Shown here in pieces: positions 1 through 8,133 of a stretch of DNA of 18,385 nt. The stretch comes from SLNP01 sp964446435 (lineage in GTDB: Bacteria > Bacteroidota > Bacteroidia > Bacteroidales > VadinHA17), in the NCBI GenBank assembly GCA_964446435.1, contig CAYUOS010000060.1:1-18385 (forward strand), read 5' to 3'. The notes under the pieces are model-generated. The model had not been told where the DNA came from and searched no databases. It saw only the letters and a program-made list of their open reading frames with translations. The first letter of the stretch is position 1; each line of letters begins with the position of its first letter. Made by a program: the position numbers and the translations under genes.

Positions 1-188
1 ACCTCTGTATCACCGCGCTTTCCCCTGAGACCTTCATGATAGTCACTAAGCCTGACGATTCCTGTTAGGCCGCTGCTGGGAAATAACATATCCTCATCAT
101 GCATCTCCCTGAAACTGAGGCCCGCAACTATACCGGCACCAATAGCAATAATTGCAATGACAACTCTTGATATATGATTCTTCAACAT
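1..188 (-). CDS. Exported protein, N-terminal fragment; possible aspartoacylase/succinylglutamate desuccinylase-like hydrolase
   Basis: The ATG is at 188-186 and the frame stays open to the window edge, giving 62 codons. The product starts with a short basic stretch (MLKNHISR) and one hydrophobic segment at about residues 9-24, so it is a signal peptide or an N-terminal membrane anchor. The mature part includes the phrases LFPSSGLTG and RLSDYHEGLRG, followed by GDTE. From memory, this resembles the start of exported AstE/AspA-like (M14-related) proteins encoded next to TRAP-type permeases, which hydrolyse N-acyl amino acids. The catalytic region lies outside the window, so the family call is an inference. 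A TRAP solute-binding protein is the main alternative. The gene begins 7 bp after the stop of the small membrane protein upstream, with GAGACGG before the ATG, so it is almost certainly cotranscribed with the permease. Confidence 0.55.
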   Translation of the reverse strand, partial: MLKNHISRVVIAIIAIGAGIVAGLSFREMHDEDMLFPSSGLTGIVRLSDYHEGLRGKRGDTE

Positions 189-195
189 ACCGTCT

Positions 196-345
196 CTATT
201 TTATCTGCATAAGACGCAAGGTAAATATCAACAACACCATAATCATGGCTATCTGAGTCTTCCATCGTTTCTCGCTGAGAAACTCAAGTACGACAATCAG
301 TGTAACATAGGCCAGTATCAATGTATAAATAACGTACAGAATCAT
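196..345 (-). CDS. Small two-helix membrane protein downstream of TRAP permease
   Basis: A 49-residue protein begins at ATG 345-343, only 5 bp after the permease stop codon, and ends 7 bp before the next gene. The frame can be extended upstream to 435, but that extension would lie inside the permease gene, so the internal ATG is preferred. The sequence has two hydrophobic stretches (about residues 2-20 and 32-46) joined by a charged loop containing SEKRWK, the pattern of a two-pass inner-membrane protein. I do not recognise a family. Its place between the large permease and an exported protein suggests an accessory subunit. A normal TRAP small subunit (DctQ) has about 150-170 residues and four helices, so this would be a much reduced or unrelated substitute. 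The tight spacing on both sides is the main evidence that it is a gene. Confidence 0.6.
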   Translation of the reverse strand: MILYVIYTLILAYVTLIVVLEFLSEKRWKTQIAMIMVLLIFTLRLMQIK

Positions 346-350
346 AACTC

Positions 351-1616
351 TTACAGAAGGAGGTTTGCAATTTGTTGTGCGAATATAATCATCATTATCC
401 CTATAGCCATCGAAAACGCGATGGGAATCAGGCATAGTCTAAGTATCCTGAAATGATTCTTCTCATCTATTATCTGCCCGGCGTATGCACAAAGCAGGGA
501 GGGGGGAGGCATCATATCTCCCAATGCTGCCATAAGTACCAGCGCGGCAGTAACCATCAAGACGCTCTTTCCGATGAACACATAAACAAGAGGTACACCG
601 ATCACTGAGGCTGAAGCATAAGCCGACCCCATGAATGGCATTATTCCGGCAGCCAGATACCTCAATCCCTCAGGCAGGTTAAGGGCAGTTACAGCCAACC
701 AACCCCTTACACCTGTCAGGGCAAGTATCTGCAGAAACATACCTACACCAACCAATATCGCAAGTACCGGCATGGCGCTTCTGATTGCATCTCGTGAAAC
801 TTCAAAGAATCTAATCCCCTTGCCGGTAAGAAGACCCATGATACTGCCAATCACAAATATGAGTGGAACACCAAGGTGGGGTATGAAAGTATGAAATCGT
901 ATCTCAGCTATCATATAGAATATTACAAAGACAATAGGGAAATAGAGCATGAACCCTCCCCTCTCCTTTCCTGATTCTTCATAAAAGGCCCTGATCTCAT
1001 CGATGTCATATCCGGGAAGATACCTGTATCTGAAGTAGAGAGATACAAAAATAGCGGCCGGGAATGAAGCCACAAGCAACGGTATGCCAAAACCAATATA
1101 TGGCATGTCGACCCCACCACCGATTATCATTACCGGAATGCTGATGGGAGGTGCAACTTCGCCAAATACCGATGCCATGGCAATTAGTCCTCCGGCAGCA
1201 AGTCTTGGCATTCCAAGCCTTAAAAGAATTGGTGCCACCAGTGCTCCGGTTGTAAGTATGCAGGTTGAGGCAAGACCCGTCAGCATCCCGGGGAACATTA
1301 CAAAGAAGGTAATCGCAACTATAAGCAAGGTGGGTCTTTTGTAAAACAACAACAGAAGTTTCCTGCTAATTCCGGCAAGTGCTCCCGTTGCTTCCATGGT
1401 TCGCATGAAAATCATGGCAGTTGAAATGATAAGTATGGCCTCAAGGAAACCGAAACCACCTTCAACCAAATGCCTGACAGGCAACCCCTCGCCCCCGACA
1501 AGCCCTCCTGTAACTGCTGCCATCATCAGTGAAACACCAGGTGGCATCCTTAAAAGGAAGACACTGGCCGCAAATACGGCAAGCATGCTTAAGAGAATAA
1601 TGAGTTCAATGCTCAT
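351..1616 (-). CDS. TRAP-type transporter large permease (DctM-like)
   Basis: This is a 421-residue, very hydrophobic protein with roughly 11-13 predicted membrane segments, the size and character of DctM, the membrane channel subunit of tripartite ATP-independent periplasmic transporters. Features that fit are the repeated half-architecture, the loop with MFPGMLTGLAST at about residues 107-118 followed by GALVAPILLRLGMP, and the helix-breaking APPISIPV at about 155-162. The second half carries GSAYASASVIG near 330-340 and MMPPPSLL near 368-375. The family uses a sodium gradient to import carboxylates or amino acids delivered by a solute-binding protein. ATG 1616 is preferred because the longer frame would start at a TTG (1628). 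The gene lies 41 bp after the DUF4361-like gene. No solute-binding protein or standard DctQ is visible in the window. A related ion-transporter-superfamily permease is the alternative. Confidence 0.78.
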   Translation of the reverse strand: MSIELIILLSMLAVFAASVFLLRMPPGVSLMMAAVTGGLVGGEGLPVRHLVEGGFGFLEAILIISTAMIFMRTMEATGALAGISRKLLLLFYKRPTLLIVAITFFVMFPGMLTGLASTCILTTGALVAPILLRLGMPRLAAGGLIAMASVFGEVAPPISIPVMIIGGGVDMPYIGFGIPLLVASFPAAIFVSLYFRYRYLPGYDIDEIRAFYEESGKERGGFMLYFPIVFVIFYMIAEIRFHTFIPHLGVPLIFVIGSIMGLLTGKGIRFFEVSRDAIRSAMPVLAILVGVGMFLQILALTGVRGWLAVTALNLPEGLRYLAAGIMPFMGSAYASASVIGVPLVYVFIGKSVLMVTAALVLMAALGDMMPPPSLLCAYAGQIIDEKNHFRILRLCLIPIAFSMAIGIMMIIFAQQIANLLL

Positions 1617-1657
1617 CCCCGAACGCAATTCAGTTAGACCGGAAAAACACCTTACGG

Positions 1658-3007
1658 TTAGTTAAATTGCGCCTCCAAAACTTCTGTGGCCCATATCCAC
1701 CTTCCATCGGTATGCTTCCACCTGTAATGGAGATAGAAAGTCTCGTAGTCCCAGTCAAAATAGCTCTCCTCCTCCGGATCCAGCTCAAGAGTCGCAGGTG
1801 AATTATTGGTCCCTTCATTGGTGATCAGTATAATCTCCACTCCCCAACGACGCTTGTCTGAAGGGTTCGGAATAACCTTTAATCTGTAAAACTTGTTGTT
1901 ATAGGTAGAACTTGTCCCTGTTGTCCCCCCGGCTATGGTGGTATTGGTTATCATCTGAATCCTGAGTGTTGACTCATCATGTGATGTGGGCAACTTGTTA
2001 ACCTGGTAACTGGCTGAGCGACCGGTAGTTTCCGATTTAATAGAAATCTTGCTTACATAGGTCCATTCATAATCGTTCTTGACATCGACCCGCAACAACA
2101 ATGTCCCCTTGACAGGATCGCCACCATATTTTGAAGCCGCCGTTATGGTAATAGGCAGATAATAAATCTGGCGGAAAGCGATAGCGCTATTAATGATTTT
2201 AACAGGCAAGTTGCCGAATAGTGAACCTGCCTGGATAGTGACGCTATTCGCAGGCAATTCATATGCATCAGCAGGCAGTATCTGCTGACCTGCCGGAACT
2301 TTGGCCGGATCAACGTCAAATGTCAGGGTATATGACTGATCAGATGTAAGCCCATATGACGTTACCAGGAAATTCTCCACCTTGGGAGTCTCACCGTAAA
2401 TAACCTTTCTTCCTGTAACTGCCGGCGAACCCTCTGAATTCCTGTTAACCCAGAAATAGAAACGTGGCTGATCAAGCCTGACAGCATAGATTGACTCCAA
2501 CTGCTCCTTGTTTTCAAGCAACCTGAACTTTGATGTTGACACCAGCTTTACAGGTATGGCATAAATATCAGCAGGTGTCATTCCAAGGGCATCGACCTTG
2601 TCGGTAAAAATCCTGATCGGTATCATAGCTGATACCGAGCCTCTGGGAATTACCACCTTAGTGCCTGTCAGTTGATAGCAATCTGCTGGAAGGTTTATTA
2701 CCTGACCCGAATACTGCTGCGTTATGTCGCTATTATATTCCGTTATAATTGAAGGATCAACCGTAAAGGCAACCTCAATATCACTCTCCTGGTTTTCAGG
2801 CCGCACACCGCCGACATAAACACCAAGTTCAAGTATGTACTCATTATTATCCAGCTTCCATGCGGTATTGAAGCTGACTCCTTTTCTCGGCAGGTATATA
2901 GCCGGATCATCGTTATCAAGCCATACCTCAACCTTGCTGCAGGAAGAGAGTATTACAGTAAACGATATCAGTATTATAGCTATTCTCTTCATAAGTATTG
3001 TATTCAT
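1658..3007 (-). CDS. SusD-associated surface lipoprotein with two DUF1735-like repeats and a DUF4361-like C-terminus
   Basis: The 449-residue product begins with a lipoprotein signal; the lipobox is ILSSC, with the lipidated cysteine at residue 23. A start at Met6 (2992) would give an equally good signal. Two related beta-rich segments follow. One covers about residues 37-178 (FTVDP, then LPADCYQL, then IPRGS) and the other about 181-308 (FDVDP, LPADAYEL, IQAGS); both are typical of DUF1735 domains. The C-terminal 140 residues, with FDWDYETFYLHYRW and a TDGRW turn near the end, resemble DUF4361. Such proteins accompany SusC/SusD pairs and are thought to be accessory substrate-binding lipoproteins on the cell surface. 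The gene starts 20 bp after the SusD2 stop and so belongs to the uptake module. No catalytic motif is evident, which argues for a binding role. Confidence 0.83.
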   Translation of the reverse strand: MNTILMKRIAIILISFTVILSSCSKVEVWLDNDDPAIYLPRKGVSFNTAWKLDNNEYILELGVYVGGVRPENQESDIEVAFTVDPSIITEYNSDITQQYSGQVINLPADCYQLTGTKVVIPRGSVSAMIPIRIFTDKVDALGMTPADIYAIPVKLVSTSKFRLLENKEQLESIYAVRLDQPRFYFWVNRNSEGSPAVTGRKVIYGETPKVENFLVTSYGLTSDQSYTLTFDVDPAKVPAGQQILPADAYELPANSVTIQAGSLFGNLPVKIINSAIAFRQIYYLPITITAASKYGGDPVKGTLLLRVDVKNDYEWTYVSKISIKSETTGRSASYQVNKLPTSHDESTLRIQMITNTTIAGGTTGTSSTYNNKFYRLKVIPNPSDKRRWGVEIILITNEGTNNSPATLELDPEEESYFDWDYETFYLHYRWKHTDGRWIWATEVLEAQFN

Positions 3008-3027
3008 TGGTTCTGTTGTTACCTCTA

Positions 3028-4938
3028 TTAGTTACCCCAGCCGGGATTCTGCTTAAGCTTACCCTCATATTTAACTATCTCTGAGTAGGGTATAGGCCAC
3101 CAGTACATCTTATCTGCCCAAACGCGGTCTTCAACCTTAACAACTTCATAGGTATATGGAAGAATTGGCCTGTTGGTTGCCGGGTCAATTCCTGCAGGGG
3201 TAATCTTTATTCCGTGAATCGGATTGCCAAGTACCTCCCCCTGCTTCCAGCGGCGCAGATCATAAAAGCGATGACCGTTCTCGAAACAGAGTTCGATCCG
3301 CCGCTCATGCTTGATTCTTTCTCTCATCTCTGCCTGGGTCAGACCTGTTGGTATTGCAGGCATAAAAACCCTGGTGCGTACACGGTTAAGAGCCTCACGG
3401 GCCGTTGAGCCTCCACCCCTTAATGCCCCTTCAGGATGTGAAACATCAGGACCGTAAGCCTCATTCATCGCTTCGGCATAGTTAAGAAGCAGTTCGGCAA
3501 ACCGGAACTTAATCCTGCTACGTGATGCAGCCGTATACTGGCCGGTAACATACGCATAGAAGTCTTCAGATAACCATTTGCGATAGTAATAACCTGTTTT
3601 GGTTGAAGTCGGATTAAGCGGATTCCTGTGCACACCTCCCTCATAAGTATCAATCAGATAGGCTCTTGCAGCATCATTACCCCAAAGAGTGCCGTTGTAG
3701 TTTATCGAAGCATAGAACCTTGGATCCCTGTTTGCATATGGATTTGCAGCATGTACCGGGTTGTTCCAGTCAAACGGAACCGCTGTTGCTCCCGTAACAG
3801 GTCTGCCGTTTGCATCGAGATTTATTACCTCAAAGGCATCAACCATCTCCTGCGTCGGATTCGTGTAGCCGTTGCAGCCCTGAACACCGGCAGGAAGATT
3901 ATAAAACTCATAGCCGGCAGAATAGGTATTTGAACGGGTTGTGCCCCATATGTACTCAAGCTGTGACAGGTTGCCAACCAGTGATATCCTGTTATTGTAT
4001 GTATTGGTAGCAGCAAACGGCCTGTTGAATTTTGTAACGGTCATAAGGTTGTAGAATGGATTGTCATCAATTGCTGCTTTCGCCGCATTGGCAGCTAATA
4101 TCCATCTGTCAACGTCACCAACACTGTTTGCAGGCAAGCCGAACTCTTCAAAGTTTCCCTGATAGAGCGGACTGGCATAATAAAGGGAAGCCCTGGCTTT
4201 CAGAAACTGCGCAGCAGTCTTGTTTGCCCTGTGCCAGTTATTGTCATCCCACAGCAATGGCAGCCTCTCAATAGCCTCATCACAGTCTGAGATTATCTGA
4301 TTGAAACACTCCTCCATTGTCCCTCTGGGTGTCCTCAACTCCTCTACATCATCAATCGACAGACTCTTCAGAATAATAGGGAATGGACCATATCTTCTCA
4401 GAATGTCAAACTGTAACCATGCCCTCCAGTAATATGCGAGCCCCTTATAATAGGTGCGGTCATTGGCCCTGGCCGGATTAGAAATATCATCTATCATAGC
4501 CGAATTGTCAACATTTTCCAGAAAGACATTACATATCCTTATCCCCTCATAGGCATTACTCCAGGGTGAGGTAAATCTCTGACGGCCTGACCAGTTGCCT
4601 CCGTATCTTATGTTAGGAATATTTGTCGGGTTCCATATGCCGTTCGTGAAATTCTTTACAGCCCCCTGAGGGTCTGAATGGACAGCCTCATCGGTGGCGG
4701 ATGCAAACATACCATTACCACTGACATCGTTGATATAGGAATGGTAGATGTGGTTTGAACTTACTGTCTCCAGAAACCCCCGGGTAAAAAAGTAGTAGCT
4801 CCATACATCTTCAGGTGTCCTGGCAGCATCAGGCGGCCACGGCTGAAGGTATGGCCTCTCGCAAGAGGCAATAGCCATCAACATGACCACTACCATTATT
4901 GGCTTTTTTATTTTTGATATAACGTAACTTCTTTTCAT
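3028..4938 (-). CDS. SusD2: RagB/SusD-family substrate-binding outer-membrane lipoprotein
   Basis: A 636-residue lipoprotein with a signal peptide ending MAIASC, lipidated cysteine at residue 26. The N-terminal region carries helical repeat signatures of the SusD fold (YYKGLAYYWRAWLQFD near residue 165 and AAQFLKARASLYYASPLY further on). The C-terminal SusD_RagB part has REALNRVRTR, RIKHERRIELCFENGHRFYDL and a DLRRWKQGE element, and the protein ends QNPGWGN as SusD proteins usually do. It would form the lid over the SusC2 channel and hold the ligand at the cell surface. It starts 3 bp after the SusC2 stop codon, so translation of the pair is probably coupled. Its sequence differs clearly from SusD1, so the two pairs are not recent copies. 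Confidence 0.95.
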   Translation of the reverse strand: MKRSYVISKIKKPIMVVVMLMAIASCERPYLQPWPPDAARTPEDVWSYYFFTRGFLETVSSNHIYHSYINDVSGNGMFASATDEAVHSDPQGAVKNFTNGIWNPTNIPNIRYGGNWSGRQRFTSPWSNAYEGIRICNVFLENVDNSAMIDDISNPARANDRTYYKGLAYYWRAWLQFDILRRYGPFPIILKSLSIDDVEELRTPRGTMEECFNQIISDCDEAIERLPLLWDDNNWHRANKTAAQFLKARASLYYASPLYQGNFEEFGLPANSVGDVDRWILAANAAKAAIDDNPFYNLMTVTKFNRPFAATNTYNNRISLVGNLSQLEYIWGTTRSNTYSAGYEFYNLPAGVQGCNGYTNPTQEMVDAFEVINLDANGRPVTGATAVPFDWNNPVHAANPYANRDPRFYASINYNGTLWGNDAARAYLIDTYEGGVHRNPLNPTSTKTGYYYRKWLSEDFYAYVTGQYTAASRSRIKFRFAELLLNYAEAMNEAYGPDVSHPEGALRGGGSTAREALNRVRTRVFMPAIPTGLTQAEMRERIKHERRIELCFENGHRFYDLRRWKQGEVLGNPIHGIKITPAGIDPATNRPILPYTYEVVKVEDRVWADKMYWWPIPYSEIVKYEGKLKQNPGWGN

Positions 4939-4941
4939 AAC

Positions 4942-7900
4942 CTAGAATTTGAGGTTGATACCAAGGTTAACAATGCTAGTCATTGGATACTTATTGACTC
5001 CGGCTGTCAGATCTTCCGGATCGAAATCCTTAACCTTCGATAGGGTAAGAAGATTATACCCGTTCAGGTAGAATCGGACTCCGTAAAGACCAAGTTTCCT
5101 GGCGGCTTCATCAGAAAGATTATAGCCAAGCTCAATGTTCTTTACCCTTATAAATGACAGATTATACATCCAGTAGGTCGAACCCCTGTAATTATTGTCG
5201 TTGGCAATAGTGGTCAGACGCGGATAAGTTGCATTTTCCCAGCTCGCAGCATCTGTATATCGGCCAAGTGAATATGTGGCAATGCCACTGTTGTTATAAA
5301 AGGCCTGATTTACACTGTTACGGTTTATTACACTTCTCATCGAACTTCCCTGAAACAACACTGAAAAATCAAAGCCCAGAAATGAGAACCCCATGTCGGC
5401 AGCATACGAAAGCTGTGGAAAAGTACTGTAACCGACTGTCGTCATGTCAAGGGCATCGATGATATTATCACCATTAAGGTCTTTGAACTTGATATCACCC
5501 GGCTTGACAGGCCCGAACATCTGAACAGGACTGTTGTCGATGTCAGACTGATCCTTGAATAATCCTACAGCTATCAGAGCAATATTCTGCCGGACCATTC
5601 CTCCTGTTTCATACAGATAATCGTACTCCTTGAATGGCTCATCCATGAAATCGATACGGTTAGTATAATAATCCACCATCCCGTTTATCCAGTAGCTGAA
5701 TTTTGATCCGCTGCTGCGCCATCCCAGAATGGTTTCAAGACCCCTGCTGTAAACAATTCCCTTGTTCTCAATAGGCAGGTACGTCTCCCTTATTCCGATT
5801 ACCTGTGGCACACTGCCTACACCACGGGTGAAGATATCAAACCTCTTCTCAAACCACACCTCCGTAGTAAACGAAAGCCGGTTATCAAGATGCCTTGTAT
5901 CAATCCCAAAGTTTATCATCCTTCCTTTCTCAAGAGTAAAATCTGGATTGGGAAGGATACCCTCATATACTATCGGATTGAAGTAGGCGAGCGATGTGCC
6001 GTACCTGGTCCTGCTGTTGGAACTCCACCACCTCTCACGATACGGGAACCTGTACTTCAAACTGTTTGGATCGAGGTAGGTATAATCCTCGTTACCGGTC
6101 AGGCCCCATGAAGCCTTCAGCTTCACATAGGGAAATATCGCAGAATTATTGAAGAACGACTCTTCTGATACTATCCAGGCTGCTGACAACGCTGGCAGGA
6201 ATATCCTGGGAGTATTGGTCTCGAAAAAATTGTCGCTTCCGGTGAGCACTGCAGACGATTCAATGAAGTACCTGTTATCGTATGAGTAGTTCAACCGAAG
6301 GGCAAAATCTTCTATCTTCTTATCAGGCTGATTAGCCTGCTTGATGATTGTGGTGAACCTCCTCCACATAGCCAGACCATCATATTTGCTTAATCCGGAT
6401 TTCCTGGTATAAGTAAGATTTAGATTCTGGCCATTGTAGTATTCAACATCTGTACCAACTGCCGATGTCAATGAAGAAGGCTCATTATAGTAGACATAAT
6501 TGATACTGTTGTCAGGCATCACCTGACGCTCCCAGACCTGGTAATTCTTATATCTCGATACCCTGTAGTAATTAAACCCGTCAGCATCAAAGGTAAAACT
6601 GGCAGCCAGACCCTCAGTTATGAAATCAAGATCATACTTAAACTGCAGCCCCAACTGGAAAAACCTGTATACCCTTTCAGAATTGCCCCTGTAAGATAGC
6701 TGACCCAGTGGATTTGTTGTGTAGATAACATTTCCTCCAAGCATTAGTATCTCCTGATTCAATGATGGCTCTATACCCATAAATGAAATAGGATATGCGT
6801 TGGGGGGGGTGTCAGCGAGAAGCCCAAAAATCGAAGATTCATCGTCCGATCCGTAAGGGTATCGTCTGTCTTCAATTTTTCCTGCCAAATTAAGAGCAGC
6901 GCTCAAACGACGGGTTACTGAAATATCCAGATTCGTCCTGACATTATACATCGATGAACGACTCTTTGTTTCGAACTCACTGTTTTCATCCATCCTGTCG
7001 TACAGACTGCTCAGATTATTGTAGACAATTGAAACAAAATACCTGACTATCCTGTTGCCCCCCGACATCGACAGAGCACTCTTTCGCTGGAAGGTATAGG
7101 GTTTAATGAATTCATCGTAGAAGTCATTATCAGGATGTGTCAAAGGACTGGAACCTGTCCTGTATTTCTCCAGGTCAGCATCGCTGTAGAGAGGCGGCAA
7201 TCCATCATTAATCCTCGCTTCATTATGAAGCCTGGCATAGTCATACGACCCAAGAAACTCTGGAAGGCGAAGGGGACTTACAACTCCTGTACTAATCTCC
7301 AGGTCAATGGTCCTTTTGTTTGCCTGCCCTCTTTTGGTAGTCACAAGAATTACCCCGTTGGCACCTCGCATACCATAAAGCACTGTGGCAGCAGCATCTT
7401 TCAATACGCTGAATGACTCTATTTCGCTGGGATCAAGATCGGTAAACCCTCTCTCAAAGCCATCAACTATTACAATGGGAGAACCAACAGCTCCTTTCGA
7501 CATACTATTCCATCCTCCATCCTCAAGGGTTCTTATTCCCCTGACCCTAAGCGTCGCACTCTCCCATCCCGGAGCCCCTGACTGTTGAACAACCGTAAAG
7601 CCTGGAATACGGCCTGAGACAGCTCCACTCAGGTTCAGCACAGGACTCTTCCTGAGTTCAGAGTGACTGATTGTTGATACAGAGCTGGTTAAGCTACGCT
7701 TGTCAGATACCCCCCACGGAATAAAAACCCGGTCCTGTATTCTTTGTCCCTCAGGCGTGTATACAAGAATTATCTCCAGGAATTTATTATCGTAAACAGT
7801 AACTGTTTTCATCTCAAAACCATCTGCCACGATGGTAATTATCGTATTGACACCCGGCACCTCTATCGAGAAGTTGCCAAATTCATCGGTAACGGTAAAA

Positions 7901-8106
7901 CTGGTTGACTCCTGAATCTGTACAACAGCATCCATAACAGGAACATCGAGTGTACTCTTTATTACCCCGTCAACGGTAAAGGGTGTTTGTCTTCCCTGGG
8001 CAAATATGCCAGAGCTGCCGAAAAACCCGAATGCAAGGCAGGCAAGGAGCATGGATAACTGTTTCATCATCCTGCATTCTGGAAAATATTTTATAATCAT
8101 ATACAT
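4942..8106 (-). CDS. SusC2: SusC/RagA-family TonB-dependent outer-membrane transporter
   Basis: A 1054-residue TonB-dependent transporter. A signal peptide ends at about residue 37 (GIFAQG). Met13 or Met14 (8070 or 8067) may be the true start, because they give a normal-length signal, whereas the first 12 residues make an unusually long leader. A carboxypeptidase-regulatory-like beta domain spans about residues 44-116 (DEFGNFSI). The plug domain spans about 140-258, with the typical LKDAAATVLYG and RGANGVILVTTKRG signatures. The 22-stranded barrel follows, ending in an aromatic-terminated strand (NLGINLKF). The linker before the plug reads IQDRVFIPWG where most SusC proteins have DEVVVVGYG, so the TonB-box region is divergent. 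The gene starts 27 bp after SusD1. An eight-cytosine run lies in its coding strand near residues 433-435. The substrate cannot be read from sequence. Confidence 0.95.
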   Translation of the reverse strand: MYMIIKYFPECRMMKQLSMLLACLAFGFFGSSGIFAQGRQTPFTVDGVIKSTLDVPVMDAVVQIQESTSFTVTDEFGNFSIEVPGVNTIITIVADGFEMKTVTVYDNKFLEIILVYTPEGQRIQDRVFIPWGVSDKRSLTSSVSTISHSELRKSPVLNLSGAVSGRIPGFTVVQQSGAPGWESATLRVRGIRTLEDGGWNSMSKGAVGSPIVIVDGFERGFTDLDPSEIESFSVLKDAAATVLYGMRGANGVILVTTKRGQANKRTIDLEISTGVVSPLRLPEFLGSYDYARLHNEARINDGLPPLYSDADLEKYRTGSSPLTHPDNDFYDEFIKPYTFQRKSALSMSGGNRIVRYFVSIVYNNLSSLYDRMDENSEFETKSRSSMYNVRTNLDISVTRRLSAALNLAGKIEDRRYPYGSDDESSIFGLLADTPPNAYPISFMGIEPSLNQEILMLGGNVIYTTNPLGQLSYRGNSERVYRFFQLGLQFKYDLDFITEGLAASFTFDADGFNYYRVSRYKNYQVWERQVMPDNSINYVYYNEPSSLTSAVGTDVEYYNGQNLNLTYTRKSGLSKYDGLAMWRRFTTIIKQANQPDKKIEDFALRLNYSYDNRYFIESSAVLTGSDNFFETNTPRIFLPALSAAWIVSEESFFNNSAIFPYVKLKASWGLTGNEDYTYLDPNSLKYRFPYRERWWSSNSRTRYGTSLAYFNPIVYEGILPNPDFTLEKGRMINFGIDTRHLDNRLSFTTEVWFEKRFDIFTRGVGSVPQVIGIRETYLPIENKGIVYSRGLETILGWRSSGSKFSYWINGMVDYYTNRIDFMDEPFKEYDYLYETGGMVRQNIALIAVGLFKDQSDIDNSPVQMFGPVKPGDIKFKDLNGDNIIDALDMTTVGYSTFPQLSYAADMGFSFLGFDFSVLFQGSSMRSVINRNSVNQAFYNNSGIATYSLGRYTDAASWENATYPRLTTIANDNNYRGSTYWMYNLSFIRVKNIELGYNLSDEAARKLGLYGVRFYLNGYNLLTLSKVKDFDPEDLTAGVNKYPMTSIVNLGINLKF
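6802..6809 (-). repeat. Poly-C run (8 C on the coding strand) inside SusC2
   Basis: Eight consecutive G on the plus strand form a C8 tract in the SusC2 mRNA, encoding Thr-Pro-Pro in LADTPPNAYP in the early barrel. Gain or loss of one base would truncate the transporter. It is the longest G/C homopolymer I noticed in the window. Confidence 0.9.
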
Positions 8107-8133
8107 TTCTTTAAGTATTAAGTTAATCTCCCG

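Noticed and set aside
346..435. Upstream extension of the small membrane protein to a 79-residue form
   Set aside because: The extra 30 residues come from an out-of-frame part of the permease gene and are polar and unlike a membrane leader; the ATG 5 bp after the permease stop fits better.
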